Positions 9,491-21,800 of a stretch of 64,000 bases of DNA are shown in pieces (position 1 is the first letter of the stretch; each line of letters opens with the position of its first letter). The notes beneath the pieces were generated by a model. The model worked only from the letters and a program-made list of their open reading frames with translations. It searched no databases and had not been told where the DNA came from. The DNA lies in assembly GCA_963978905.1 (NCBI GenBank), contig OZ022261.1, positions 5,643,992 to 5,707,991 of the forward strand, read 5' to 3'. Origin of the DNA: Trichostrongylus colubriformis (taxonomy: Eukaryota > Nematoda > Chromadorea > Rhabditida > Trichostrongylidae). A program made the position numbers and the translations under genes.

Positions 9491-10151
9491 ACTCTACGCT
9501 CTTCTATCCTCAAGAAACTATTTGCTAGTGAAACTGAAACTAGTAGCCTCGAGAATTGAAGCGAGGATGAATTCATGGTATCGCAAAAACAGCACGGAAA
9601 ATTGAAAATTATTTCAAGCATACTGGAAGAAACACACTGGGCGTAATGAGTCGTTTTCCGAAGTCAGAGCGCGTTTCTTTAAGTAAATATGACCCACATT
9701 CAAAAAGACCTAACTTCCCTGATTAAGACTTTCCGAAATATTGAACTGCACTCATTATCAGTCACTGAGAGTATCTTAACAAGAGCACAAGGTCTTCCGA
9801 TTTAGGTGGTTTCTTGGATTTCAGGGCAGGTACAAGAGGAACAATGATGGGAGACTCCTAATGTTGTTAGAGAACTTGGGGAAACTCAGAAAAGACTGCA
9901 TAAGCCTCAAAATGATTTTTATGCTCTATTATTGCTTAACACCTTTAAACCGAAATTGGTGAAGGTTTTGCATAGTTACATACATATACTACATGACATA
10001 TAATAATTACGTGCTTCTCTCTATTTTTTTTGGATGGACGTACCCTGCCAAGGATGTGTGTGGAACAACCATCCCATTATAGAGTGTTACGGTAATTTCT
10101 CGTTCATGGATCAGGCTCCACAGGACCTTGTATATGCAAGCACAAGATTCA
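9491..10151. other. no gene recognised
   Basis: A/T-rich sequence with no exon that I can support. If the minus-strand gene ending at 8905 has more 5' exons, they would lie here or beyond. Confidence 0.4.
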
Positions 10152-10214
10152 TTTGAAATATTTATAATGCAACTATGGACGTTTAGTCCATAGTTGCATT
10201 ATAAATATTTCAAA
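10152..10214. repeat. perfect hairpin with 29-bp arms
   Basis: Arms 10152-10180 and 10186-10214 are exact reverse complements around the 5-nt loop GTTTA. The arm core is ATAATGCAACTATGGAC. It lies about 35 bp upstream of the dispersed repeat that starts near 10245. Confidence 0.9.
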
Positions 10215-10244
10215 CGAAACTAGTTTCGATCTTAGTTTCGTCCT

Positions 10245-12125
10245 TCCTTTTTTGCCATTGGAATAATCATAGCACAGGAACCGTAATATTGAGCCAAGTC
10301 ATTACCTTTTATCGATTTTACTCCATGTCTGCTTCTTTGAATAGAGATCGTAGCACGTTCGCGACGAAACACGTGGCCTACTCCTGCTGCGGGAGGTCAT
10401 GAATGAATCGGTTTACGCTAGCGAATTCATTGGAGGAGTAATCAACTTTGGAGGATCTGCGTGAACATTCGTTATCGTGTTGGAATGCCTCAGTAACATA
10501 AAGAAATGAAAAAGGTCCAAAAATAACTGTTAAGTCGATGCACCAATACAGCTAGTTCTCATGGATTGATTGATTGAATGCGACACCGAGCAACACAAAA
10601 TTTTTGTCGGTGCTAACCGATGCAACTTTGTATCTTTCTTTTTTGATATTTTTCTGCTCGTGAGTTGTTCTTCCATCTTATTTTTTATCTCCACTAACGA
10701 CCGCTTCAAGCGAACCTTGAAAAGTTTTCAATTATGATTTTCTACCATATTATTTGTGTCCTCACCTCATACACACTTGTTTTAATCTCGAGGTATAGGG
10801 TAGTGTGGTAGTGCCAACGCATAAATTATTACCTAATTAGAGGCACAGCATAGTTAAAAGCGTTCAGTAACGGGTACATGTAGTTTGAACCACTTTTCTC
10901 TACGATATCGTATAGAATGTTATCCGATTGTTGTCATCTACGCTTTGGGTTTGGATAAAACGTGGATTTGAAAATGATTGTTGAGTTCCTGAAAGGCAGT
11001 TCCAAATTGTCTCGAGTTGAGGGATCTGAGTCATGTGGTGAAACAGACTCTAGATTGTTGCTACCATTTTTATTTACGTCAATGTTGTGTCCAGGGATGT
11101 ATCGTTACGACAAGGCCTAGCCCGTGGCGCCATGTGTGCGAGCTAAGGGCGCCGTATGTGATTGGGTCTTAGTGCGATTATCCTGTCATACGCCTTATTT
11201 TAGGAGAAGGACGGCAGTTCGTGTGCATTTTATATATCATACAAAAAAGATTTTCTGCTTTACAAAATGAATGTTTGGTTTAATGTCCGTCATAATGGAG
11301 CCGATCTTCAGGCTGGCGAAGTGGTTGGTTTAGCCGACAAAAATTGACCAAGCAGGCAATTAATCGAAACATATCTTTCACTCCGAGAATTCACTCCGGA
11401 AATTTGGTTTTACCGCCACGACTCGGTGGTTTTTGACAATTTCTCCAAGTCAAGGCAAGAAAATTTTCTCAATCAATCTGTCGAAAGAGAGATGAAACGT
11501 AAGTGGAGGCAATGAGTAGGAACGGTGAAACATCATTGACCGGATCCCTTGAATATCTGTTTAGCAAATAAATTGTGGGCTCTGTGACATAGTTTTGCAA
11601 GTCAATCTGATCGCAGCCAGATCAAAACTGAAACAGATTTCCATAGAGTGAAAAATTCTTCCGAGTGGTTCATAAAGCAATGCTGAACAAGGAACATGAA
11701 ATCAAAATTCCATTTTGATTGAATGTGAGTGCTTTCGGAAAAAGGAGTTCTGAAAAAGAACCACATAAGTACTCGACCGGGAAAATATTGAATTTTGTAA
11801 AAGAGGTCGAGGCTAAGTACGGGAGACATGAGGTTGACCTTTCTGAAGTGAAATATAGTGATTTGATTGATTACCGGTTTGGTCAATTTTAGACATCTGG
11901 ACCCACTCCTTCGCCAGCTTGAAAATCGGCTCCATCCTAACATATCAAAAAATTGGACATACCATTTTGTGAAGCAGAAAAGTCGCTCTTGCACGATGTA
12001 TATGATGCCGCATAAATTTGCAGAATTACTAGGAAAATTTTCGTTTGAAAAGAACGAGATTATTTACAAAATGACTCAATAAATTAGAACTCGAACCGTA
12101 TGTATGACACAGAAAAAAAAAACAA
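10245..12125. repeat. about 1.9 kb dispersed repeat, copy 1
   Basis: It matches 15882-17800 in direct orientation over several blocks: the start (ATCATAGCACAGGAACCGTA), the block CGATATCGTATAGAA, the block GCCCGTGGCGCCATGTGTGC, and the end (ATAAATTAGAACTCGAACCG). About 11215-11790 has no counterpart in the second copy. The stretch TATCAAAAAATTGGACATAC with its neighbours looks like decayed protein-coding transposon sequence, but I cannot name the family. No terminal repeats are clear. Confidence 0.7.
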
Positions 12126-13270
12126 TAAAAAGACAAACTTAGCGCTGTTTTTCAATACCGAACCCGAATTGAGGCTGCTGATAACATAGGAATTATTTCA
12201 CAAACCCTTACTAGCTAACCGTTTTAAAGTGACTTGAATTATTCCTTCCACATGTTGGATGTGGTCAGGCGATGATTTAGATGAAGGATGAGTTAAATTT
12301 TGTGAAACATGTAAACCTGCGAAATAGGTGGGTCACTGGGAAGTACACTAAGGCAAAGCACTAGCAAAATGACACTTTAGAAGCATGCAAACTGGGATAC
12401 TGTAGTGGCAGTAAGAATGACTCTAACTGGTATCTGCTTGTTGTATAGGCAGGGTCAATCATTGATATAAGAAAACTTTTATTTTCACCCCACCAATTCT
12501 TAGAACGACCCCGCTTGGGATGCCTGTGCTCGCTTGACCCTATGTGTGTTACTGTAACCATTCTATCTGTAGTTACTTTGTTGGCTTTCGCTGAATTTTT
12601 CTTTTGTTTCAAGTTCCATTACTTGTTGGTTGTCGTTCTTCGTCATGTACCTGATCGAAGTGTCCGCCACGTCATCTGTTCTTCTGGTACCTTCAAGCTT
12701 ATCAGTTAAAGAGCACATTTGAAGATACCGCCTTATCAGTTAAAGAGCACATTTGAAGATACCGCCAGGGATAATTTTTTCCTGTCTCAGAGTCTGAAGT
12801 AGAAAGTAGGGGTGCGAAATGGTGCGACAGTATAGGAAAGAGGAAGCGGTGAAAAGTCCGCAGAATAGGATCCCACGATCGAGGACGTGCCTTCACGTCC
12901 TGTGCATCCACGAAGGGGTACGCAGAAGACGAGGGCGTTTAATCCACTCGGTCGTGAACTTTGCCTTGCCTTCCACACCCATTCAGCTATCGGAAGTCAT
13001 ACGATCGAAACGCATCCAAATGGGCCGCGATAAAGACGTCAATGAGCGATTTCTAACGTGGGTCTCGCTACAGATTATATTTGAAATTCGCCATTTGTTC
13101 CCCAGAAACCCTTTATCTCCAGCGATGTCTTCAAAGAATATAACGGTTAACCCGTGTAAAAGTTTCCCTTTTCATAGTACAGTAAAGAACTGAGTGTAGT
13201 GCTTGTGTCGTGGACAGTTAGTGGATTATGTTATTCGCCACCGTTCATGCACTTGATCTAGGCTATATGA
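12126..13270. other. no gene recognised; contains a 34-bp tandem duplication
   Basis: CTTATCAGTTAAAGAGCACA and the following 14 bases occur twice in tandem at about 12698-12765 without a mismatch. Frames across 12819-13193 are open on both strands, but I see no motif or paired splice signals. Confidence 0.4.
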
Positions 13271-13380
13271 GTGTCTCATCCATGCAATACTAGAAAATGG
13301 CAAATGTCCGCCTTATCCTGTAATCATCGCCACAGACGAGTGGTATCAACTGGTCAACCGAGCCCGAAGAGACGGGTGTC

Positions 13381-14053
13381 CATGGAGCTATACAGCTTTT
13401 CATTCGAAATCGGACTTCTGAGCCAGTGCGTCGCCCTCTTTACTAAGATGTGTACCAAGGCAGCTGAGGTAATCAAACCCTCACACTTTTCCTTCGTGCC
13501 GCCTATTGAAAATAACTTTCAGAAAGGCGAGGATTTCAAGTACGACGTTGTGTGCAGGTTCGTGGAATTCTGCGACGAAAAGATTTACGATCTGTTGAAT
13601 AACTCGCAGCAAAAACTCACAATCCGCAGCGGAATGTAGGCGTTTTAAACGTTCTATTAACGTGGATGGACTATATCCTGCACATTGAGGCTGTTCAACT
13701 TCTCGGTGTATCGGAACATTCTGCACAGTCGCGCACCGACTTAACGAGGGTAGATGTTTAGAGTACATGATGTTTTTATTCTATACTAGGTCGCCGTCGG
13801 ACTTCGCGATTTGCCATTTAAGCACTTATCAGCGGAGGATAGGATTTACAAAACCTATCTTGAGAACCTATCTTTTCAGATCAATTACGGGGAGAAAAAA
13901 AGGCTAGAAAATTACAGTTTCAAAAGTCATAATTTGGAACTCGAGGCTGAGCTGAAAAGGTACCAGACTCTTTACGGGAAACTCGAGAAAGGGACGAAAG
14001 AGCCCACTGCTGGTCCTTCAATTAGAGCCTTCTCTCAATGTCATAGATATTGA
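13381..14053 (+). pseudogene. decayed kinesin-like motor gene fragment
   Basis: Block 1 ends at 13468 with LFTKMCTKAAE. An intron 13469-13522 (GTAATC to TTTCAG, 54 nt) follows in phase 0. Block 2 (13523-13639) reads KGEDFKYDVV, CRFVEFCDEKIYDLLNNSQQ and KLTIR. This matches the kinesin motor stretch xVSxxEIYNExIYDLL followed by the xLxIRE strand. After it, INVDGLYPAH and HIEAVQLLGVSEH are readable but in different frames, and RLNEGR resembles the start of the NEGSSRSH switch motif in yet another frame. A later block from about 13790 (after ATACTAG) reads FKHLSAEDRIYKTYLENLS then coiled-coil-like LELEAELKRYQTLYGKLEKG. The P-loop half of the motor is absent. Frame breaks in the motor region make this a probable pseudogene. 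The subfamily is not determined. Confidence 0.5.
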
Positions 14054-15881
14054 GATTTCACTGTCTACTCATTAAAATCCAGTATTGCTGCTACTTAAGC
14101 TTGGTAAATTTGATAGTTATGATTGATTTGTGATAGGAATTCTGCAGTGGTTCTCTATTTCATTGATGTAAATTTATAATAATTGGTTCTTGTACTATAC
14201 AATATTCTGATAAGTTTGTCTAATTACGTGGAATGTGTGATTGTTATAAAGAATGAAGTATAAACTTAGAATTATGTGTACAATGTCAAAAGGAGGTATC
14301 ACTTGTCTGCGCCTTTGTTGCTTGCGTGCCAGCTGTAGATCCTGCTGTAGGGTAGACGACAGGAAATCACGTCTGCCATCGAAGTCAAAAAATGTGCACA
14401 TGTTTTTGTTAGAACTTTTCAGCTCTGCAGAACAGTTCCATTCGTTTTTGCTCGCTTGATCTACCGTTGCTTCAAAGGTTTAGAGATGAAGTAATTTGTA
14501 GACAAAAACCTGCATTTTTGGCATATTCAGGTCCGGAAAAGCTCACCCTTTTTACGTTAAAGACAGTGTTAGGGATAATGTAGGTGATAAGGAGCCCAAA
14601 AGGAGCCATTTAGTAAAAAACTACGGGTCTGAAAGGCCTATGCATGGCGAAATCCCCCGCGGAAGGCGCCCCCTTGAGCTGTGGCGGAGGCGGCCTTGTC
14701 AGGACAAGCCGCCTTGGTTCAGGACAGCCCGCCTCCTAGCGACGAGCTCCCCATTATTGGCTGGGGTGGGAGGGCCAAGGCGAAGCGGCCGGCTAGAGCG
14801 ATCGGGCGCGCTTTCGTAAACAGAGCGTCGCAGGCCCTTTTCTAATCAGCTGATTATCTTTTTCTGTGTTTTTGATTTTGCTGCTTACCCGCAGAGTTCG
14901 CGACTCTTTCTTTTCTATTCTTCTTTTCTTTTCCATTAATACACATTTATAGTCTTCGCTCGTCTGCGGTCAACGATAGGATGCTTTTTGAGTTTTTCGT
15001 ATTGTTTCCACGCTGTTTTTGCGCATTGATTACCTGGATACATGCCAATGGCAGAATCGTCCGGGCCACCTGCCTGTTGATGGAATGGTCGTCCACGTCG
15101 AGAATCAGTCGTGGGAAAGGGGTTCTATTTTAGGGTTTTTAGTCATTTACTTCCGTTTTTCCTTCACCGTCGTATTACTGATCATCTCACCCGTCATATT
15201 CGCCACTTTTATCGCATTTCATCCGTTTTTCCTTAACACTGCCTTTAAATGAAATCAAATGAGGAGAAGAGATGTGGTTGATCAACATACTTTTGTAATT
15301 ATGGGTGTTCTTGTCCAATAAAAGTGCTCGGTAATCTTCTTGTTTGCTTTCTAAGCCTCGAAGTATTGAAATAATAAAGGATTGGCTCCTTTAATGGAGC
15401 AGAAAAAAATCACTATCGAACGCATATATAAATGTTCTCTTCGATCTCGATGGTAAGCGAGGAAGGGAAGATACCGAAAGTGCACATTTTTGCTGTGTAT
15501 TGCTTTTGTAGGCCATAAAAACAGGGAATGGCTAAGCGATTCAAAAGACAAGCACTACCATCTCGTGGAGCTCGAAAAGACTATCGAAAACATATGCACA
15601 TTCCTTTTTTGTTCCCGATGGGAGGCGAAGAAGAGGAAATGTCGAGATTGCGAGCTTTCACCTTGAGATACTTCATTTCTAAACCTCAAATATTGAACAA
15701 TCGAAGGAATCGAAAAACAAATAGCAGCGTTTCGTATAGCAGAAGAAGCCCATTGGAAAAAAGCTTCGATGAAAGGTGAAGAGTAAGCTGCAAAATCAGG
15801 GAATAAAAAACGGCGGGAACTTACTCTTCACCCCACTACTCAACTGCGTGGTTGGCAACTCAGTATCGCCTTTGAAGGTCG
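14054..15881. other. no gene recognised; one GC-rich island
   Basis: 14640-14840 is markedly GC-rich (GGCGGAGGCGGCCTTGTC, CCATTATTGGCTGG) against an A/T-rich background. It could be a promoter or a small mobile element. A frame at 15528-15779 is basic (KRFKRQALPSRGARKDYRK) but lacks supporting signals. Confidence 0.4.
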
Positions 15882-17800
15882 CCTTTTTTGCCACTGAAAT
15901 TATCATAGCACAGGAACCGTAAGATCGGGCCAAGTCATTACCTTTTTCGATTTTAGTCCACGTCTGCCTCCTTGAATAGAGATCGAAGCACGGATTCGCG
16001 ACGAAACACGTGACCTACTCCTACTGCGGGAGGTCATGGATGAATTGGTTTATGCTAGCGAATTTGTCGGAGAAGTAATCAGCTTCGGAGGATTCGAGTG
16101 AACATTTTTTATCGTGTTGGAATGCCTCAGTAACATAAAGAAATAAAAAGGACCCAAAAATAACCGAAAAGTGGATGCACCAATACAGCTAGTCCTCATG
16201 GATTGATTGATTGAATGCGACACTGGCAACACAAAATTTTTGTCGGTGCTAACCGATGCAACTTTGTATCTTTCTTTTTTTTTTAAATATTTTTCTGCTC
16301 GTTAGATGTTCTTCCATCTTATTTTAATCTCCACTGACGACCGCTTCAAACGGACCTTGAGAAGTTTTCAATTATAATTTTCTTCCATATTGGTGTCCGG
16401 TGCTTTTCCCGCGATCTATTCACCTCATACACACTTGTTTTAATCTCGAAGTATAGGGTAGTAAGTTAGTGCCAACACATGTATTATTACCTAATAAGAG
16501 GCACAGCATTGTTGAAAGCGCTCAGTAACGGGCACATGTAGTTTGAACCACTTTTCTCTACGATATCGTATAGAACATTATCCGATTGTTGTCATCTACG
16601 CTTTGGCTTTGGACAAAACGTGGATTTGAAAATTATTGTTGAGTTCCTGAAAGGCCTATCGCACAGTACTGCGCGAATAACACAACAGGATTATTGGGCG
16701 AATAGTTGATACTAACCTACCACTAACCTACAGTCCATTTCGGAGCGCCTAGCAGGGTGAGGCCTACGGACTTGGACGAACGTGAATCGAACTCTCTCGC
16801 CTCGCCATACACCCTTACTCTCGCCACTCACCGAAGTCCGTAGGCCACGCCCCGCCACGCGATGGACTGTAGGGTAGCTAAACTACAGGGTGGACACACA
16901 GACAAACGGACATACCAAACTCGTGGTTTCTATATAAGGTAAGATAAGGGGCACAGCATGGTTGAAAGCGTTCTGTACCGGGTACATGTAGTTTGAACTA
17001 CTTTTTTCTACGATATCGTATAGATTGATATCCGATTGTTGTCAGCTACTCTTTAGGTTTGGACGAAACGTGGATTTGAAAATGTTTGTTGAGTTCCCGA
17101 AAGGCCAGTTATTCCCTATTGTCTCAAGCTGAGGGAGCTGAGTCATGTGGTGAAACAAACTCTATGTAGATTGTTGCAACCGATTATTTCACTTATTTAC
17201 GTCAGTGGTGTTCTAATGCCCTGAGATGTATCGTTACGACAAAACCTAGCCCGTGGCGCCATGTGTGCGAGCTAAGGGCGCCGTACGTGACTGGGTCTCA
17301 GTGCGATTATCCTTTCATACGTCTTATTTCAGGAAAAGAACACGCAATCGCCTGGGATCAATATATGCGGCGCTCCTGGCTCGCACAGGACGCTGCCGAA
17401 AGGAGAAAAGGTTTCCGGCTGTCGGGATCTCGGTCCTCTGTAATGTAGAAAAAGAACGACGTGAGCGCTCAATCAACAATTATTGGAATTTGTAAAAGAG
17501 GGAGTTTTTAAAAAGGGAAAAGTGAAATATAGTGTTCTAAGTAATTGCCGGTTTGGTCAATTTTTGTCGGCTGGAGCTATCTCTTCGCCTGCTTGAATAT
17601 CAGACCCATTCTAACATATCCAAAAATTTGACATACCATTTTGTAGGGCAGAAAAATCGCTTTCGAGTATGTTTATGGTTCCGCACATACTTACAATATT
17701 ATCAGGAAAACTTTCGTTCGAAAAGAACGACATTACTTATGGAATGATCCAATAAATTAGAACTCGAACCGTATGACACAGAAAAAAACAATAAACATAA
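15882..17800. repeat. about 1.9 kb dispersed repeat, copy 2
   Basis: This is the second copy of the repeat at 10245-12125. It differs by an insertion of about 290 bp (16660-16946) and by a second copy of the adjacent 160-bp segment (16495-16660 repeated at 16947-17105). Confidence 0.7.
16728..16945. mobile_element. MITE-like insertion in dispersed repeat copy 2
   Basis: CTACAGTCCAT (16728) faces ATGGACTGTAG (16862), and inside them GGCCTACGGACTT faces AAGTCCGTAGGCC. A GACACACAGACAAACGGACA tail follows to about 16945, similar to the tract at 6245. It is absent from the first copy of the host repeat, which marks it as an insertion. Confidence 0.6.
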
Positions 17801-18398
17801 ACAACAATAAACAAAACAATGAACATAGAAAATGAACAATCTCTTTGTCCTAACTTAATTCCACGCTTTCTATGTATTCTTTGCGCTGTGAATCTTGTCG
17901 TGAGCGAAGACAATTAGGCAGACCATGCCCTAGGCGCATTTGGAGAGGTGCGAAGTAATTGGGGAAGGTGCGAGGTAGTAGATGTGAAAGGGCAATCTTG
18001 ATAAAGACCCACACGCGTATCTTAATATAAGGTGGGTACCGATGTGATAACACCTCGAAATATTGGCCTGATCTTCGCAGAGTAGTAGAGTAATGAGCGT
18101 TTACTTGCATGAGTCAGCGACACTTAAAGAACAGGAAAGCAACGAAGGAAATAATGAAACTGTCGCTGTGAAATGATTCTTACATTTATGAACAGCAATT
18201 ATCCTACTAAACACAGCAATGTATTTCATCTGTGTCTGCGTGTTTTCAGTCCATATTCATACTTTCATGTGGAAATATTATCCTTTCCAAATTCACGATT
18301 TTATGCATCGTTTGACTACAGCTACTATCCGATGAGAGTATCGAATCTGTTTCTTGAGAACTCTATGCAGTTTTCATTGTTTGGATGCGTTATTTCAG
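17801..18398. other. no gene recognised
   Basis: A/T-rich sequence between the dispersed repeat and the exon at 18399. No supportable feature seen. Confidence 0.4.
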
Positions 18399-18528
18399 GT
18401 GTCAAAGGGAAAATTATGTTGCATTCCAAATGTGCTGTACACCGATTACGGCTTCATAATAGAACAAGTCCATGCCTGTAATCTGGATGACAAGACCTCT
18501 TCAGTATGCGTAACGCAATCTGGGAACA
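18399..18528 (+). CDS. isolated predicted exon, unrecognised
   Basis: It follows the acceptor TTATTTCAG and ends before the strong donor GTGAGT, with 43 codons plus one base. It reads VSKGKLCCIPNVLYTDYG, then FIIEQVHACNLDDKTSSVCV and TQSGN. Four cysteines and an ordered-looking mix of residues distinguish it from nearby frames. It may be part of a secreted or extracellular protein, but I recognise no family. The satellite array begins about 300 bp downstream, so the next exon, if any, would lie beyond 19 kb of repeats. Confidence 0.4.
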
Positions 18529-18835
18529 GTGAGTTCTTCCTTCAACTTCAACTTTTTCTCCACGAAATAAGCTTCAAAACTTTCGAAAATGTCACGAATC
18601 GCCTCGGCGAAAAGCGTTGTGCAGTTTTCGGAAAAATGCACTGAAAAGCGATATTTTTGTGGAATATGAGAGAAAAATCACTAGAAACGGCAAAAGATCG
18701 AAGTTGATAAGGTTCCTAAGTCATTAGCAAGTGCACGGGATGAAATTCGGTGCACTGCCGACTACGACACTACGACCGCTATACTTAGTGTGTAATATGC
18801 AGTGGTACTGGGTGAGCATACTAAGTTTTTGCACC

Positions 18836-21800
18836 ACAGAAAATATGAATTTTTATGCTGAATTTTCTCTCGCCTAACCCTAATAGGTAAGGGTTTTCAG
18901 CCACTGGAGTCCGCATAATTCCCCTCTCCTACTACCAATTGAGGAGCTGCAAAAAGTCCTGAAAAGAATATCCTTGGCACTCTCCTACACATCCACAGTT
19001 TTCATTGCTCCATAGAAAATATTAATTTTTATGCTGAATTTTCTCTCGCCTAACCCTAACAGGTTAGGGTTTTCAGCCATTGGAGTCCGCATAATTCCCC
19101 TCTCCTACTACCCTGCAAAAAGTCATGAAAAGAATATCCTTGGCACTCTCCTACACATCCACAGTTTTCATTGCTCCATAGAAAATATTAATTTTTATGC
19201 TGAATTTTCTCTCGCCTAACCCTAACAGGCTAGGGTTTTGAGCTATTGAGCCCGCATAATTCCCCTCTCCCACTACTAATTGAGGAGCTGCAAAAAGTCA
19301 TGAAAAGAACATCCTTGGCACTCTCCTACACATCCACAGTTTTTATTGCTCCATAGAAAATATTAATTTTTATGCTGAATTTTCTCTCGCCTAACCCTAA
19401 CAGGCTAGGGTTTTGAGCTATTGAGCCCGCATAATTCCCCTCTCCTACTACCAATTGAGTAGCTGCAAAAAGTCCTGAAAAGAATATCCTTGGCACTCTC
19501 CTACACATCCACAGTTTTCATTGCTCCATAGAAAGTATGAATTTTTATGCTGAATTTTCTCTCGCCTAACCCTAATAGGTAAGGGTTTTCAGCCACTGGA
19601 GTCCGCATAATTCCCCTCTTCTACTACCAATTGGGTAGCTGCAAAAAGTCATGAAAAGAACATCCTTGGCACTCTCCTACACACCCACAGTTTTCCTTGC
19701 TCCATAGAAAATATTAATTGTTATGCTGAATTTTCTCTCGCCTAACCCTAACAGATTAGGGTTTTCGGCCATTGGAGCCCGCATAATTCCCCTCTCCTAC
19801 TACTAATTGAGTAGCTGCAAAATGTCATGAAAAGAACATCCTTGGCACTCTCCTACACATCCACAGTTTTCATTGCTCCATAGAAAATATTAATTGTTAT
19901 GCTGAATTTTCTCTCGCCTAACCCTAACAGGCTAGGGTTTTGAGCTATTGAGCCCGCATAATTCCCCTCTCCTACTACCAATTGAGTAGCTGCAAAAAGT
20001 CCTGAAAAGAATATCCTTGGCACTCTCCTACACATCCACAGTTTTCATTGCTCCATAGAAAATATTAATTTTTATGCTGAATTTTCTCTCGCCTAACCCT
20101 AACAGGCTAGGGTTTTGAGCTATTGAGCCCGCATAATTCCCCTCTCCTACTACCAATTGAGGAGCTGCAAAAAGTCCTGAAAAGAATATCCTTGGCACTC
20201 TCCTACACATCCACAGTTTTCATTGCTCCATAGAAAGTATGAATTTTTATGCTGAATTTTCTCTCGCCTAACCCTAACAGGTTAGGGTTTTCAGCCATTG
20301 GAGTCCGCATAATTCCCCTCTCCTACTACCAATTGAGGAGCTGCAAAAAGTCATGAAAAGAACATCCTTGGCACTCTCCTACACATCCACAGTTTTCATT
20401 GCTCCATAGAAAATATTAATTTTTATGCTGAATTTTCTCTCGCCTAACAACAGGCTAGGGTTTTGAGCTATTGAGCCCGCATAATTCCCCTCTCCTACTA
20501 CCAATTGAGGAGCTGCAAAAAGTCCTGAAAAGAATATCCTTGGCACTCTCCTACACATCCACAGTTTTCATTGCTCCATAGAAAGTATGAATTTTTATGC
20601 TGAATTTTCTCTCGCCTAACCCTAATAGGTAAGGGTTTTCAGCCACTGGAGTCCGCATAATTCCCCTCTCCTACTACCAATTGAGGAGCTGCAAAAAGTC
20701 ATGAAAAGAATATCCTTGGCACTCTCCTACACATCCACAGTTTTCATTGCTCCATAGAAAATATTAATTTTTATGCTGAATTTTCTCTCGCCTAACCCTA
20801 AGAGGCTAGGGTTTTGAGCTATTGAGCCCGCATAATTCCCCTCTCCCACTACTAATTGAGGAGCTGCAAAAAGTCATGAAAAGAACATCTTTGGCACTCT
20901 CCTACACATCCACAGTTTTCATTGCTCCATAGAAAGTATGAATTTTTATGATGAATTTTCTCTCGCCTAACCCTAACAGGTTAGAGTTTTCAGCCATTGG
21001 AGTCCGCATAATTCCCCTCTCCTACTACCAATTGAGGAGCTGCAAAAAGTCATGAAAAGAACATCCTTGGCACTTTCCTACACATCCACAGTTTTCATTG
21101 CTCCATAGAAAGTATGAATTTTTATGCTGAATTTTCTCTCGCCTAACCCTAATAGGTAAGGGTTTTCAGCCACTGGAGTCCGCATAATTCCCCTCTCCTA
21201 CTACCAATTGAGGAGCTGCAAAAAGTCATGAAAAGAATATCCTTGGCACTCTCCTACACATCCACAGTTTTCATTGCTCCATAGAAAATATTAATTTTTA
21301 TGCTGAATTTTCTCTCGCCTAACCCTAACAGGCTAGGGTTTTGAGCTATTGAGCCCGCATAATTCCCCTCTCCTACTACCAATTGAGTAGCTGCAAAAAG
21401 TCCTGAAAAGAATATCCTTGGCACTCTCCTACACATCCACAGTTTTCATTGCTCCATAGAAAATATTAATTTTTATGCTGAATTTTCTCTCGCCTAACCC
21501 TAACAGGCTAGGGTTTTGAGCTATTGAGCCCGCATAATTCCCCTCTCCTACTACCAATTGAGGAGCTGCAAAAAGTCATGAAAAGAACATCCTTGGCACT
21601 CTCCTACACATCCACAGTTTTCATTGCTCCATAGAAAGTATGAATTTTTATGATGAATTTTCTCTCGCCTAACCCTAACAGGTTAGAGTTTTCAGCCATT
21701 GGAGTCCGCATAATTCCCCTCTCCTACTACCAATTGAGTAGCTGCAAAAAGTCCTGAAAAGAATATCCTTGGCACTCTCCTACACATCCACAGTTTTCAT

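Noticed and set aside
11602..12082. Open frames on both strands in the 11.6-12.1 kb repeat as a gene
   Set aside because: The second repeat copy (about 17480-17790) breaks them, and no known transposase or other motif can be recognised.
19052..19071. Telomere or subtelomere
   Set aside because: The TTAGGG-like units occur once per monomer as an inverted pair, not as a tandem run, and nematode telomeres use TTAGGC.
19326..21436. Recurring 60-codon minus-strand frames (MCRRVPRIFFSGLF type) as a gene family
   Set aside because: They fall at the satellite period, 175 is not a multiple of three, and variants break them freely. They are by-products of the monomer sequence.
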